A stretch of DNA of 64,000 nt from Hyphomicrobiales bacterium (lineage in GTDB: Bacteria; Pseudomonadota; Alphaproteobacteria; Rhizobiales; Beijerinckiaceae). The notes beneath the pieces are model-generated. The model ran no database searches. It saw nothing but the letters and a program-made list of their open reading frames with translations, and was not told where the DNA came from. Where the stretch lies: positions 3,247,001 to 3,311,000 of the forward strand of contig CAKNFJ010000001.1 of NCBI GenBank assembly GCA_930633495.1, written 5' to 3'. The position numbers and the translations under genes are program-made. Each line of letters begins with the position of its first letter. The stretch's first letter is position 1. Positions 52,767 to 61,531 of the stretch are shown here, piece after piece.

Positions 52767-53678
52767 ATGACTGCAACCAAAGAGTCCGTGGGCTTCATCG
52801 GCGTCGGCCTGATGGGGCAGGGCATGGCCCGCAACCTCGTCGACAAGGGCTTCCCCCTGACCGTGATGGGGCACCGCAACCGCAAGCCGGTCGAGGAGCT
52901 GGTCGCGGCCGGCGCTGTGGAGGCGAAGACGCCGAAGGAATTGGCGTCCCGCTCGACCATCATCTTCCTGTGCGTCACCGGTTCGGCGCAGGTCGAGGCG
53001 GTGGTGAAGGGCGAGAACGGCATCATTGCCGGTGCGAAGCCCGACATGGTCATCGTCGATTGCTCGACCTCCGATCCGACGGTGACGGTCCGCCTCGCGG
53101 CGGAGCTGGAGGCGAAGGGGCTGCACCTCGCGGACGCGCCGCTGGGCGGGACGCCCGCGCAGGCCGCCCAGGGGCAGCTCTCGGCCATGGTCGGTGCCGC
53201 ACCGGAGGTCTTCGCCCGGATCAAGCCTGCCTGCGAAGCCTGGGCGCAGAAGATCGTGCATCTCGGGCCGGTCGGCGACGGCCACAAGATGAAGCTGATC
53301 AACAACTTCCTGTCGCTGGGCTATGCGGCGATCTATGCCGAGGCGCTGACGCTCGGCCAGAAGATCGGGATCACGCCGCAGACCTTCGACAGCGTGCTGC
53401 GCGGCAGCCGCATGGATTGCGGTTTCTATCAGACCTTCATGAAATACGTCCTTGAGCGCGACCGGGACGCCCATAAATTCTCGCTCAGCAACGCGCTGAA
53501 GGATGTGCGCTATCTGGAAAGCGTCGCCAACGATGCCGGCGTCGCCAATCCGATCGGCAACGCGGTCAAGAACAGCTTCGCGACCGCCGTCGCCAGCGGC
53601 CATGGCGAGGACTATGTGCCGATGCTGTCGGACTGGATCGCCGGGCTCAACGGCGTCTCGCTCGCCGGCAAGGGCTGA
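52767..53678 (+). CDS. Beta-hydroxyacid dehydrogenase family protein, second copy
   Basis: A 303-residue NAD(P)-dependent dehydrogenase of the 3-hydroxyisobutyrate dehydrogenase superfamily. The nucleotide loop is VGFIGVGLMGQGMARNL (about 8-24). The substrate motif is LADAPLGGTPAQAAQG instead of the usual DAPVSGG, and the catalytic Lys lies in GDGHKMKLINNFLSLG (about 171-186). The altered motif suggests a substrate different from that of the first copy; glyoxylate, succinic-semialdehyde or tartronate-semialdehyde reductases are options. The ATG at 52767 has GGGAG 9 bp upstream. It is divergent from the LacI regulator and convergent with the racemase gene. Confidence 0.88.
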   Translation: MTATKESVGFIGVGLMGQGMARNLVDKGFPLTVMGHRNRKPVEELVAAGAVEAKTPKELASRSTIIFLCVTGSAQVEAVVKGENGIIAGAKPDMVIVDCSTSDPTVTVRLAAELEAKGLHLADAPLGGTPAQAAQGQLSAMVGAAPEVFARIKPACEAWAQKIVHLGPVGDGHKMKLINNFLSLGYAAIYAEALTLGQKIGITPQTFDSVLRGSRMDCGFYQTFMKYVLERDRDAHKFSLSNALKDVRYLESVANDAGVANPIGNAVKNSFATAVASGHGEDYVPMLSDWIAGLNGVSLAGKG

Positions 53679-53693
53679 GTCCGGCGGGCTGCG

Positions 53694-54437
53694 TCAGGGG
53701 CGTGCGAGCAGGCGGGTCAGGCCGTCCGAGAGGCCGGTGCTGGCGACAGGGGCAGGTAGGGCGAGATCGCCGCTGCGGGGCTTGCGCAGCGGCTCGTCGA
53801 GCGCGTCCAGCAGCATCCGGATGCCGGCCTCGGCCGAGCAGATCACCGGGATGTCGACATGCGGCTGCACGCGGGCGGCGAGCCCGGCGAGCCCGGCGCC
53901 GCCGAGGATGACCGCGCCGGCACCGTCGCGTTTTGCGACGCGGCGGCAGGCCTCGGCCAGCATGGCGATTGAGCCATCCGGATCACGGGCGATGTCGGCG
54001 CCGGTGGGGGCGACCGTCTCGACGGCGGCGAGCCGGCCGCCGAGCCCGATCGAGTCGACGAATTCCCGCAGCATGGGTCCCCAGCGCTCGCCGCCGGTCA
54101 CGATGGCGAAACGTTCGGCCTTCTGTGCAGCAAGCCGGCTGCTCGCCTCGGCCATGCCGATGACGGGGATGCGCGCCATCTCCTTGAGAGCGAGCAGGCC
54201 GGGATCGCCGAAGCAGGCGAGATAGACGCCGTCGCAACCCTGGCCATGCTCGGCGAAGGCCTCGAGGGCCGCATGGGCCGCGACGACGCTGGCACTGCGG
54301 CTTGCGATGTAATGCGCGCCGAAGCGCCCGGTGACCGGCACCATGGTCGCGTCCGGCGGAAGATAGGGCTCGATCACCCGCGCGACCAGGGCCGTCATTT
54401 CCGGCATGGTGTTGGGATTGATGACGAGAAGTCGCAA
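53694..54437 (-). CDS. Asp/Glu (hydantoin) racemase-family protein
   Basis: A 247-residue member of the Asp/Glu/hydantoin racemase superfamily. The start LRLLVINPNTMPEMT carries the family's N-terminal loop. The two cysteines expected at the active site appear in VYLACFGDPGLLAL (about 78-91) and in DIPVICSAEAGIRML (about residues 200-214). I placed the start at a TTG (54437), because the first recognisable strand begins directly there and no ATG fits; an ATG at 54518 would add 27 residues of unrelated sequence. Family members racemise amino acids, hydantoins or maleate-type acids. It ends the catabolic region. Confidence 0.82.
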   Translation of the reverse strand: MRLLVINPNTMPEMTALVARVIEPYLPPDATMVPVTGRFGAHYIASRSASVVAAHAALEAFAEHGQGCDGVYLACFGDPGLLALKEMARIPVIGMAEASSRLAAQKAERFAIVTGGERWGPMLREFVDSIGLGGRLAAVETVAPTGADIARDPDGSIAMLAEACRRVAKRDGAGAVILGGAGLAGLAARVQPHVDIPVICSAEAGIRMLLDALDEPLRKPRSGDLALPAPVASTGLSDGLTRLLARP

Positions 54438-54745
54438 AGCGATTTGGTTCCCGATTTGCCGAAGCGATGGCGCGCACTTCGGCGATGGGGCAAAGCTCTT
54501 CAGTGGCGCCTCACCCATGCCATGACGGAGCGCGGTTTCCGGTGCAAGAGGCTTCTGCCGCATGGCGGGCTGCAAATCATGCGAACCAGACCGTTTCCAG
54601 AGGGGAAGGGCTGGGCGGATGGTGAGCCTGCGGGATCCTCGCTAGACGTGCGCGATGGAGCCTCTATCGTCGGTGCGCGACCGGCGCGAACCCGTCGGCC
54701 GATGTGCACCAGCCTATCTCATCGGTTCCTAGGGGGAAGCCGGCA
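54438..54745. other. 308-bp intergenic region upstream of the racemase and lipoprotein genes
   Basis: I see no gene, repeat or terminator in this divergent gap. A ribosome binding site-like AGGGGGAAG (54731-54739) belongs to the lipoprotein gene. The promoters of the racemase and lipoprotein genes probably lie here, but I cannot place them. Confidence 0.6.
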
Positions 54746-54967
54746 ATGAAGATGCTTCAATCCGCGAGTCTTCTGCTTGCCATAGGTTCTGTCCTTGCCG
54801 GTTGCCAGAGCTCGCAATCGCGGCAGGAGCAGCTCGCGGCCATCTGCGCGAATCCAGGCAACCGGGAGCCCGGAACCGCCTATTTCTCCGAATGTCAGAC
54901 GCTTTATCCTTCGTCGGATCAGCAATTGCAGAAGAACTACCAGCTCGGCTCCCCCACCCGGAACTAG
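54746..54967 (+). CDS. Small lipoprotein
   Basis: A 73-residue lipoprotein. The signal peptide (1-19, LQSASLLLAIGSVLAGC) ends in the lipobox LAGC, followed by a Ser/Gln-rich linker. The mature part has two further cysteines (AICANPG and SECQTLYPSS) that could form a disulfide. The C-terminus is polar (LQKNYQLGSPTRN). The ATG at 54746 follows an AGGGGGAAG ribosome binding site. No family assignment is possible for me. It lies upstream of the convergent tRNA-Leu gene. Confidence 0.82.
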   Translation: MKMLQSASLLLAIGSVLAGCQSSQSRQEQLAAICANPGNREPGTAYFSECQTLYPSSDQQLQKNYQLGSPTRN

Positions 54968-55113
54968 CCAGCGGCAGGACGCGCCGAAGGGAACCGCGTG
55001 CGACACCAGTGTCGGCTGCGCTTTTCCCGGCTGCGCGTTTTCGGCCGGGATGTGGTGAAGGCGTTACGGGTTCCGGTTGTCCTGGCGCCGGCAAGCGGTG
55101 GCCGATCGCAGTT

Positions 55114-55198
55114 TGGTGCCCCTGGCCGGGATCGAACCAGCACTCCTTGCGGAACTCGATTTTGAGTCGAGCGCGTCTACCAATTCCGCCACAGGGGC
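55114..55198 (-). tRNA. tRNA-Leu (anticodon CAA)
   Basis: On the minus strand, acceptor 5' GCCCCTG (55198-55192) pairs with CAGGGGC (55124-55118), followed by A and an encoded CCA (55116-55114). The D-arm is of the long form (GGCGGAATTGGTAGACGC). The anticodon stem is CTCGA / TCGAG with the loop CTCAAAA, giving the anticodon CAA for UUG. The variable arm is long, as in class II tRNAs (TTCCGCAAGGAGT), and the T-loop GGTTCGATCCC is standard. The total is 85 nt. There is no nearby integrase or att-like duplication. Confidence 0.96.
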
Positions 55199-55401
55199 CC
55201 ATGCAGGCGGGCGGACTATAGCGATCGGCCGATGCCGGTCAATCGCCGGAAGCCTCGCTGCGGCAGGTTTCGGCGTGCTGTGCTCTGGCTGCCGCGGAAC
55301 GGCCTGCACGTCTGCGTGCAAGGATGGCACACCGGCTTGCAGACGGTGCAAGGACGCGCCGGAGCCGTTGCGCCATCTGCCGCCCCGTGATCTAGAGCGC
55401 C

Positions 55402-56013
55402 ATGCTCAAGCGCCTCTACGAATGGACCATGTCGCTCGCGGCCAGGCCGCGCGCTGGGCTTTGGCTGGCGATCGTCGCCTTCGTCGAAAGTTCCTTCTTC
55501 CTGATCCCGGCCGACGTGCTGTTCGTGCCGATGGCACTGGCGCGGCCGCAGCGCGCCTACAGGCTCGCCTTCATCGCAACGCTGTTCTCCGTACTCGGCG
55601 GGATCGCCGGCTATGCGCTGGGCTATTATGCCTTCGAGGCGCTGGCGAAGCCGGTGCTGGAATTTTACGGCAAGCTCGGCGCCTTCGAGACACTGCGGGC
55701 CTGCGCCGGCCCGGATACGACGCTGATCCTGCTCACGACCTCGGGCCTCGCGCATCTGCCGCCGATCAAGGTGGTGACGATCCTGGCCGGCGCCGTCCAT
55801 ATCGGGCTCGCCTTCTTCGTCATCTCCTGCGTGCTGGCGCGCGGCGCGCGCTTCTTCGCGCTGGCGTTCCTGTTGCGTCGCTACGGCAATGCGATCCGGC
55901 ACTTCATCGAACGTCGCCTGAAAGTGATCGCCCTGGTCGGCGCCGCGCTGCTGATCCTGCTTTATTTCGGCCTCAAGCTCGTCGCAGGGTCGGGGCAGCT
56001 TCTCTCCTGCTGA
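55402..56013 (+). CDS. YqaA-family membrane protein
   Basis: A 203-residue inner-membrane protein of the YqaA group, related to DedA/SNARE-associated proteins. It shows LWLAIVAFVESSFFLIPADVLFVPMALARPQRAYRLAFIATLFSVLGGIAGYALGYYAFE, split here by several membrane segments, and a second Gly-rich hairpin (SGLAHLPPIKVVTILAGAVH). The P-x-D pair in the first re-entrant loop fits DedA-type lipid transport. The substrate is unknown. A DsbB-like gene follows after 8 bp, so the two form an operon. Confidence 0.9.
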   Translation: MLKRLYEWTMSLAARPRAGLWLAIVAFVESSFFLIPADVLFVPMALARPQRAYRLAFIATLFSVLGGIAGYALGYYAFEALAKPVLEFYGKLGAFETLRACAGPDTTLILLTTSGLAHLPPIKVVTILAGAVHIGLAFFVISCVLARGARFFALAFLLRRYGNAIRHFIERRLKVIALVGAALLILLYFGLKLVAGSGQLLSC

Positions 56014-56021
56014 GCCTTGCC

Positions 56022-56552
56022 ATGACCGCCTCCACCGCCCTAGCGTCCCGCGGCCCGAACCGGTTGCCGGCGCGCACGCGCCTGATCGCGCTGATCGGGC
56101 TTGTGAGCTTCGCGCTGATCGCGGGGGCCTGGTTCTTCGAACTCGTCGTCCATCTGCGGCCCTGCAAGCTCTGCCTCGAGCAGCGCGTGCCGCATTACGC
56201 CGCCATCGGGCTGGCGCTGGCAGCGCTGGTGCTGGCGCGCTCGCCGCGGCTGCAATGGATCGCGCTGCTCGGGCTCGCGGGATTGATGGCGTGGAGCACG
56301 GGGCTCGGCTTCTACCATGCCGGCGTCGAATGGGGCTGGTTCGTCGGGCCGAACGATTGCGGCGGTGCCGCCGCAGCGGCGACCGGCATGCAGGATTTCA
56401 TGAAGCAGCTGCAGACCACGCGAATCGTGGCTTGCTCGGAAGCGGCCTGGCGCTTCCTCGGCCTGTCGCTGGCGGGCTGGAATGCGCTGGTCTCGGCGGG
56501 GCTGTTTTTGCTCGCCGTGCTCGGCCTGATGCCGCGGCCCGCGCGAGCCTGA
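56022..56552 (+). CDS. DsbB-family disulfide bond formation protein
   Basis: A 176-residue membrane oxidoreductase that re-oxidises DsbA and passes electrons to quinone. It has four predicted helices. The active Cys pair in the first periplasmic loop is RPCKLCLEQR (about residues 46-55), and a second pair lies in the second loop (NDCGG, about 111-115, and VACSE, about 140-144), as in E. coli DsbB. The start ATG at 56022 gives a short polar tail (TASTALASRGPNR) before helix 1. It lies 8 bp after the YqaA gene. No dsbA is present here. Confidence 0.92.
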   Translation: MTASTALASRGPNRLPARTRLIALIGLVSFALIAGAWFFELVVHLRPCKLCLEQRVPHYAAIGLALAALVLARSPRLQWIALLGLAGLMAWSTGLGFYHAGVEWGWFVGPNDCGGAAAAATGMQDFMKQLQTTRIVACSEAAWRFLGLSLAGWNALVSAGLFLLAVLGLMPRPARA

Positions 56553-56555
56553 AGC

Positions 56556-57128
56556 TCACGGCTCCAGTTCGGAATCCCAGTAGAGATAGTCGAGCCAGCT
56601 CTCGTGGAGATAGTTCGGCGGGAAGAGTTTGCCGTTGCGGTGGAGGTCGTTGACAGTCGGCGCATAGGGCTTCTGGGCCGGGAACATCTCGACGGAGGCC
56701 GGCATCTTGTCGCCCTTGCGGAGGTTGCAGGGCGAGCAGGCAGCGACGACGTTCTCCCAGGTGGTGAGGCCGCCCTTCGAGCGCGGCACGACATGGTCGA
56801 AGGTCAATTCGTCGCGCTGGCCGCAATATTGGCAGGCGAAGCGATCGCGCAGGAAGACGTTGAAGCGGGTGAAGGCCGGCGTCCGGGACGGCTTGATGTA
56901 GCTCTTCAGCGAGACGACGGAGGGCAGCCGCATGTCGAAGCTGGGGCTGCGGACGACCGTGTCATATTCGGAAACGATATTGACGCGGTCCATGAAGACC
57001 GCCTTGATCGCGTCCTGCCAGCTCCAGAGCGACAGGGGATAGTAGCTGAGCGGCCGGAAATCGGCGTTCAGGACGAGGGCCGGACAGCCGTCCGGCGACG
57101 CCATCGGATGCATCACATGCGCCGTCAA
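56556..57128 (-). CDS. HNH endonuclease-domain protein
   Basis: A 190-residue protein. The C-terminal half holds a zinc-type HNH nuclease domain: CQYCGQRDELTFDHVVPRSKGGLTTWENVVAACSPCNLRKGDK (shown here in parts: CQYCG, DHVVPRSKGG, CSPCNLRKGD), with two CxxC pairs and the catalytic His in DHV. The N-terminal half (ALVLNADFRPLSYYPLSLWSWQDAIKAVF, about 17-45) is conserved in an alphaproteobacterial group of single-copy HNH proteins. It is not a restriction or homing system as far as I see. The function is undefined, and it is convergent with the DsbB-like gene. Confidence 0.88.
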   Translation of the reverse strand: MTAHVMHPMASPDGCPALVLNADFRPLSYYPLSLWSWQDAIKAVFMDRVNIVSEYDTVVRSPSFDMRLPSVVSLKSYIKPSRTPAFTRFNVFLRDRFACQYCGQRDELTFDHVVPRSKGGLTTWENVVAACSPCNLRKGDKMPASVEMFPAQKPYAPTVNDLHRNGKLFPPNYLHESWLDYLYWDSELEP

Positions 57129-57340
57129 ACCCGTCGCACCTCCGCTTCGTCAAACGGGACGAATCCCGCCTAAGGATCAATGTAAGCGCGAGACGACAGG
57201 AATGTGAAGGAACTTATTGCGACCGCAACAAGAGCCCGCGCGCGGGCGAGGGAACTTCCTCGTCCGCGATGGTCGATCGGTGGATTGCGATGCGTTTGGC
57301 CGGCCTGCCCGGGCTCTTCCGTGCGGCCGATCGCGATTCG

Positions 57341-58225
57341 TCAGCGGGTCGGGACAGGCTTCTCGCCGCGATAATCGTAGAAGCCGCGCTTGGTCTTGCG
57401 GCCGAGCCAGCCGGCTTCGACATATTTCACCAGCAGCGGGCAGGGGCGGTACTTCGAATCGGCCAAGCCGTCATGGAGCACCTGCATCACCGAGAGGCAG
57501 GTATCGAGGCCGATGAAGTCGGCGAGCTGGAGCGGGCCCATCGGGTGGTTGGCGCCGAGCCGCATGGCGGTGTCGATCGCCTCGACCGAGCCGACGCCCT
57601 CATAGAGGGTGTAGACCGCCTCGTTGATCATCGGCAGCAGGATGCGGTTGACGATGAAGGCGGGGAAATCCTCGGAGACCGAGACGGTCTTGTGGAGCTT
57701 TTTGACGAAGTCCTTGGCGATCTCGAAGGTGCCGTCATCGGTGGCGATGCCGCGAATCAGCTCGACGAGCTGCATCAGCGGCACCGGATTCATGAAGTGG
57801 ATGCCGATGAAATGCTCGGGCCGGTCGCTGGCGGCGGCGAGCCGGGTGATCGAGATCGAGGAGGTGTTGGAGGCGAGGATGGTCTCCGGCCGCAGATGGG
57901 GCGTGACAGCCTGGAAGATCTTGCGCTTGACTTCTTCGTTCTCGGTGGCCGCCTCGATGACGAGGTCGGTCTGGCCGATATCGGCGAGCGAGGGCGCCGC
58001 GGAAATCCGGCTCATGGCGCTGCGGCGATCCGCATCAGCCAGCGCCCCCTTCTGGACCTGGCGGGCCATGTTGCCGTCGATGGTGGCGAGCGCCGCGTTG
58101 ATCCTGTCCTCGGCGATGTCATGCAGCTTGATGTCGAATCCGGCGATCGCCGCGACATGGGCGATGCCGTTGCCCATCTGGCCTGCACCGATGATGCCGA
58201 TCGTCTTGATCGCCTTGTCCGACAT
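57341..58225 (-). CDS. hbd: 3-hydroxybutyryl-CoA dehydrogenase
   Basis: A 294-residue NAD(P)-dependent dehydrogenase that interconverts acetoacetyl-CoA and 3-hydroxybutyryl-CoA. The Rossmann loop is GIIGAGQMGNGIAHVAAIAG (about 9-28). The catalytic region IGIHFMNPVPLMQLVELI (His at about 142) and FPAFIVNRILLPMINEAVYTLYEGV are typical of the Hbd group. It is the last gene of an etfB-etfA-hbd row on the minus strand, and beta-oxidation or butyrate-type metabolism links it to the flavoprotein genes. Confidence 0.94.
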   Translation of the reverse strand: MSDKAIKTIGIIGAGQMGNGIAHVAAIAGFDIKLHDIAEDRINAALATIDGNMARQVQKGALADADRRSAMSRISAAPSLADIGQTDLVIEAATENEEVKRKIFQAVTPHLRPETILASNTSSISITRLAAASDRPEHFIGIHFMNPVPLMQLVELIRGIATDDGTFEIAKDFVKKLHKTVSVSEDFPAFIVNRILLPMINEAVYTLYEGVGSVEAIDTAMRLGANHPMGPLQLADFIGLDTCLSVMQVLHDGLADSKYRPCPLLVKYVEAGWLGRKTKRGFYDYRGEKPVPTR

Positions 58226-58309
58226 TGTCTGATCCCGGATAGTCTTTTTATGCTCCCGCAGGAGCGGAACGGGCCGCCCTGAGGCGACCCGGGAAAGGTG
58301 GTTCGCGCC

Positions 58310-59254
58310 TTACTTGCCGGCTTTGGCGAGTTCGGCGTCGAGCTCGGGCAGGACGGTGAAGAGATCCCCGACGAGGCCGTAATCGGCGATCTGGAAGATC
58401 GGGGCTTCCTCGTCCTTGTTGATGGCAACGATGACCTTCGAGTCCTTCATGCCGGCGAGATGCTGGATCGCGCCGGAGATGCCGACGGCGATGTAGAGCT
58501 CGGGCGCGACGACCTTGCCGGTCTGGCCGACCTGCCAGTCGTTGGGGGCATAGCCCGCATCGACCGCGGCGCGCGAGGCGCCCATAGCGGCGCCGAGCTT
58601 GTCGGCGACCGGCTCGATCACCTTGCCGAAGTTCTCGGCCGAGGCGAGCGCGCGGCCGCCCGAGATGATGATCTTGGCCGAGGCCAGCTCCGGACGGTCG
58701 GACTTCGCGACCTCCTCGCCCTTGAAGGACGAGTTGCCGGGGTTTTCGGCGGCCGAGACCGCCTCGACCGCGGCCGAGCCGCCTTCGCCAGCCGCCTGGA
58801 AGGAGGCGGTGCGGATGGTCAGCAGCTTCTTGGCGTCGGTCGACTGCACGGTCTGGATGGCGTTGCCGGCATAGACCGGGCGCTCGAAGGTATCGGGCGA
58901 GACGATCTTGCTGACGTCGGAGACCTGCATCACGTCGAGCAAGGCCGCAACCCGCGGCAGCACGTTCTTGCCGGTGGTGGTCGAGGGCGCGACGATCGCG
59001 TCGTAACCGGCGGCCAGCTTGGCGATCAGCGCCGCCAGCGGCTCGGCCAGCGCATGGCCGTAAGCCGTATCATCGGCAAGCAGCACCTTCTCGACGCCGG
59101 CGAGCTTGGCGGCCGCATCGGCCGCGCCCTTCGCGCCCTGGCCGGCGACGAGGATATGGACGGGGGCGCCGAGCTGGCTGGCTGCCGTCAGCGCCTTGGC
59201 GGTGGCGTCCTTGACGGTGGCGTTGTCGTGTTCGGCGATCAGCAGCGTGGTCAT
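58310..59254 (-). CDS. etfA: Electron transfer flavoprotein subunit alpha
   Basis: A 314-residue subunit of the flavoprotein that carries electrons from acyl-CoA and other dehydrogenases to the ETF-quinone oxidoreductase. The C-terminal FAD-binding region includes [41 protein letters not shown] and [29 protein letters not shown]. The ATG overlaps the etfB stop by 1 bp. The hbd gene follows after 84 bp. Confidence 0.96.
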   Translation of the reverse strand: MTTLLIAEHDNATVKDATAKALTAASQLGAPVHILVAGQGAKGAADAAAKLAGVEKVLLADDTAYGHALAEPLAALIAKLAAGYDAIVAPSTTTGKNVLPRVAALLDVMQVSDVSKIVSPDTFERPVYAGNAIQTVQSTDAKKLLTIRTASFQAAGEGGSAAVEAVSAAENPGNSSFKGEEVAKSDRPELASAKIIISGGRALASAENFGKVIEPVADKLGAAMGASRAAVDAGYAPNDWQVGQTGKVVAPELYIAVGISGAIQHLAGMKDSKVIVAINKDEEAPIFQIADYGLVGDLFTVLPELDAELAKAGK

Positions 59255-60000
59255 CAGATCACCCCGGCGGTCTTGAGCTTGGAGACGAGTTCGGCGGCAT
59301 TGGCCACCTTGACGCCGGCGGAGCGGCCGGCGGGCTCGACCGTCTTCAGAACCTTGAGGCGCGGCGCGACATCGACGCCGAGCGTCTCGGCCGAGGTCTC
59401 GTCGAGCGGCTTCTTCTTCGCCTTCATGATGTTGGGCAGCGAGGCATAGCGCGGCTCGTTCAGGCGCAGATCCGTGGTGACGATCGCCGGCAGCTTCAGC
59501 GCCACCGTCTGCAGGCCGCCATCGACCTCGCGGGTGACGTCGACCGAGCCGTCGCCGACCGCGACCTTCGAGGCGAAGGTGCCTTGCGGCCAGCCAAGGA
59601 GGGCGGCCAGCATCTGGCCGGTCTGGTTGCAGTCGTCGTCGATGGCCTGCTTGCCGAGGATGACGAGGCCGGGGCCTTCCTGCTCGACGACCTTCTTGAG
59701 GAGCTTGGCGACGGCGAGCGGCTCGACCAGCCCATCGACCTTCACCAGGATGCCGCGATCGGCGCCCATGGCCAGCCCGGTGCGGATCGTCTCGGCAGCC
59801 TGCGCCGGGCCGATCGAGACCACCACCACCTCGGTCGCCTTGCCGGCTTCCTTCAGACGCAACGCCTCTTCCACCGCGATCTCGTCGAACGGGTTCATCG
59901 ACATCTTCACGTTGGCGAGCTCGACGCCCGAACCGTCCGCCTTCACGCGGATCTTCACGTTGTAATCAACCACCCGCTTGACGGGCACCAAGATCTTCAT
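59254..60000 (-). CDS. etfB: Electron transfer flavoprotein subunit beta
   Basis: A 248-residue ETF subunit that binds AMP and docks with dehydrogenases. The N-terminus [27 protein letters not shown] and the block [31 protein letters not shown] are typical; the latter shapes the AMP pocket. The leucine-anchor loop used to recognise partner dehydrogenases lies in about residues 184-200 ([20 protein letters not shown]). It heads the etfB-etfA pair. Confidence 0.96.
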   Translation of the reverse strand: MKILVPVKRVVDYNVKIRVKADGSGVELANVKMSMNPFDEIAVEEALRLKEAGKATEVVVVSIGPAQAAETIRTGLAMGADRGILVKVDGLVEPLAVAKLLKKVVEQEGPGLVILGKQAIDDDCNQTGQMLAALLGWPQGTFASKVAVGDGSVDVTREVDGGLQTVALKLPAIVTTDLRLNEPRYASLPNIMKAKKKPLDETSAETLGVDVAPRLKVLKTVEPAGRSAGVKVANAAELVSKLKTAGVI

Positions 60001-60182
60001 CGTCAGATCACCGTTCAGAAGAGATGCGCCTCGCGCCGCGCCGTCGGAGACGGCAGTGTGGCGGCATCGCGGCCCTCGGCTGGAATGCGCAGGGACCGTA
60101 ACGACGCCCGTTTGCGCTTGTCAACGCCGTCTAAGGTCCTGACAGCCTCCAAGGTTGGGAGGTGGGGCAAAAGCGCGCGGCC

Positions 60183-60881
60183 TCACCCCTCGGCATGGCG
60201 ACGGCCGAACAGCGGGACGCTGCGGTGAATGAAGAGCGGCGTGAGCGCAGCCCCCGTCGCCAAGCCGCCAAGATGCGCCCACCAACCGACATTGCCGTCC
60301 GTTTGCAGCCAGGCCGAGCCGGCCTGGAGCAGGATCCAGCCGCCCAGCGCATAGAGCGCTGGGATGTGGATCGGGATCCAGTTGAAGGCGACGCCCCAGA
60401 TGCGGACCTGTGGGTAGAGCATCAGATAGGAGGCGATGATGCCGGAGATCGCGCCGGACGCGCCGATCAGGGGCTGCTCCGAATCCGGATACATCCCGGC
60501 ATGGATGACGGAGCCGCCGAGGCCGCACAGGAAGAAGAAGGCGAAGAAGCGCAGATGCCCCATGGCATCCTCGACATTGTCGCCGAAGACCCAGAGGAAC
60601 AGCATGTTGCCGGCGAGATGCGCCAGATTGGCGTGCAGAAGGATGTTGCTGAACAGCGTCAGCCAGGGGGGCAGGTGGGCGAGGCCTTCCGGCAGCTGCG
60701 CGGTGCCGAACAGAACCGAGGGAATCAGGCCGAAGCCGGCCATGATCGCGAGCTCGGCGTTCTCCCCCGGCCAGAACCACAGCATGACCTGAGCGGTGAG
60801 GCAGATGCAGATCAAGGCATAGGTGACATAGGGCGTTCGCATGAAGCGCAGCGGCACGCCGTCATGCAAGGGGACGAACAT
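60183..60881 (-). CDS. Rhomboid-family intramembrane serine protease
   Basis: A 232-residue membrane protease with six predicted helices. The catalytic Ser is in LIGASGAISGIIASY (about residues 118-132, GxSG), and the catalytic His is in VGWWAHLGGLATGAA (about 203-217). The loop-1 motif NILLHANLAHLAGNMLFLWVFGDNVED fits the bacterial GlpG-like group with an H/N-rich loop. Its targets are unknown. It is on the minus strand, 9 bp after the PduO-type gene, and 182 bp ahead of etfB. Confidence 0.93.
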   Translation of the reverse strand: MFVPLHDGVPLRFMRTPYVTYALICICLTAQVMLWFWPGENAELAIMAGFGLIPSVLFGTAQLPEGLAHLPPWLTLFSNILLHANLAHLAGNMLFLWVFGDNVEDAMGHLRFFAFFFLCGLGGSVIHAGMYPDSEQPLIGASGAISGIIASYLMLYPQVRIWGVAFNWIPIHIPALYALGGWILLQAGSAWLQTDGNVGWWAHLGGLATGAALTPLFIHRSVPLFGRRHAEG

Positions 60882-60889
60882 GGAATGCC

Positions 60890-61471
60890 TCAGCGATTCT
60901 GGCCGGGCGCCCAGAGGACGTCGCCGCCGGCCTGCGCATTGAGGAAGCGGGAGGCGACGAACAGGAGGTCCGACAGGCGGTTGATGTATTTGAGCGCGGC
61001 AGGCGCGACGGTTTCTCCTTCGGTCGCGGCGAGTTCCGCCATCAGTCTTTCGGCACGGCGGCTGACGGTGCGGGCGAGGTGCAGATGGGTCGCGGCCGGT
61101 GTCCCGCCCGGCAGCACGAAGGAGCGCAGGGGCTCGAGGCTCTCGTTCATCCGGTCGATCTCGGCTTCGAGGCGGTCGACCTGGGCCTGGACGATTCGCA
61201 AGGGCTCGAAGGCCAGCGGCTTGCCGGTCTCGGGGGTGGAAAGATCCGCGCCGAGGTCGAAGAGGTCGTTGCTGATACGGCCGAGCATGGCCTCGACCTC
61301 GGCATTTTCGGCCGCGGCGTGGAGCCTCGCCAGACCCACGCAGGCATTGGCCTCGTCGACTGTGCCGTAGGCTGCGACCCGCAGATCGAATTTCGGGCGG
61401 CGCGGACCGGACGTCAGCCCGGTGGTGCCGTCATCGCCGGTGCGGGTGTAGATGCGGTTGAGCTTGACCAT
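60890..61471 (-). CDS. PduO-type cob(I)alamin adenosyltransferase
   Basis: A 193-residue enzyme that adds the 5'-deoxyadenosyl group to cob(I)alamin. The ATP-binding start RIYTRTGDDGTTGLTSGPRR is at residues 6-25, and DEANACVGLAR and AHLHLARTVSRRAERLMAEL (His/Arg region near residue 130) follow. It is a trimer-type MMAB/PduO enzyme rather than CobA. Adenosylcobalamin serves mutases and diol dehydratases. In Rhizobiales I know it beside etfBA, which is repeated here. Confidence 0.93.
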   Translation of the reverse strand: MVKLNRIYTRTGDDGTTGLTSGPRRPKFDLRVAAYGTVDEANACVGLARLHAAAENAEVEAMLGRISNDLFDLGADLSTPETGKPLAFEPLRIVQAQVDRLEAEIDRMNESLEPLRSFVLPGGTPAATHLHLARTVSRRAERLMAELAATEGETVAPAALKYINRLSDLLFVASRFLNAQAGGDVLWAPGQNR

Positions 61472-61531
61472 GCCACGCTTATAGCGCGGCGTGGCCGGGA
61501 CGGAAGCGGGGTTTTCCCGCTTGGCCGGGTG

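Noticed and set aside
55114..55198. tRNA-Leu as an integration site for a genomic island
   Set aside because: No integrase and no partial duplicate of the tRNA 3' end were seen in the flanks.
58229..58270. Hairpin GCTCC-CGCA-GGAGC with a T-run between etfA and hbd
   Set aside because: The T-run lies on the wrong side for minus-strand transcripts, and the stem is only 5 bp.
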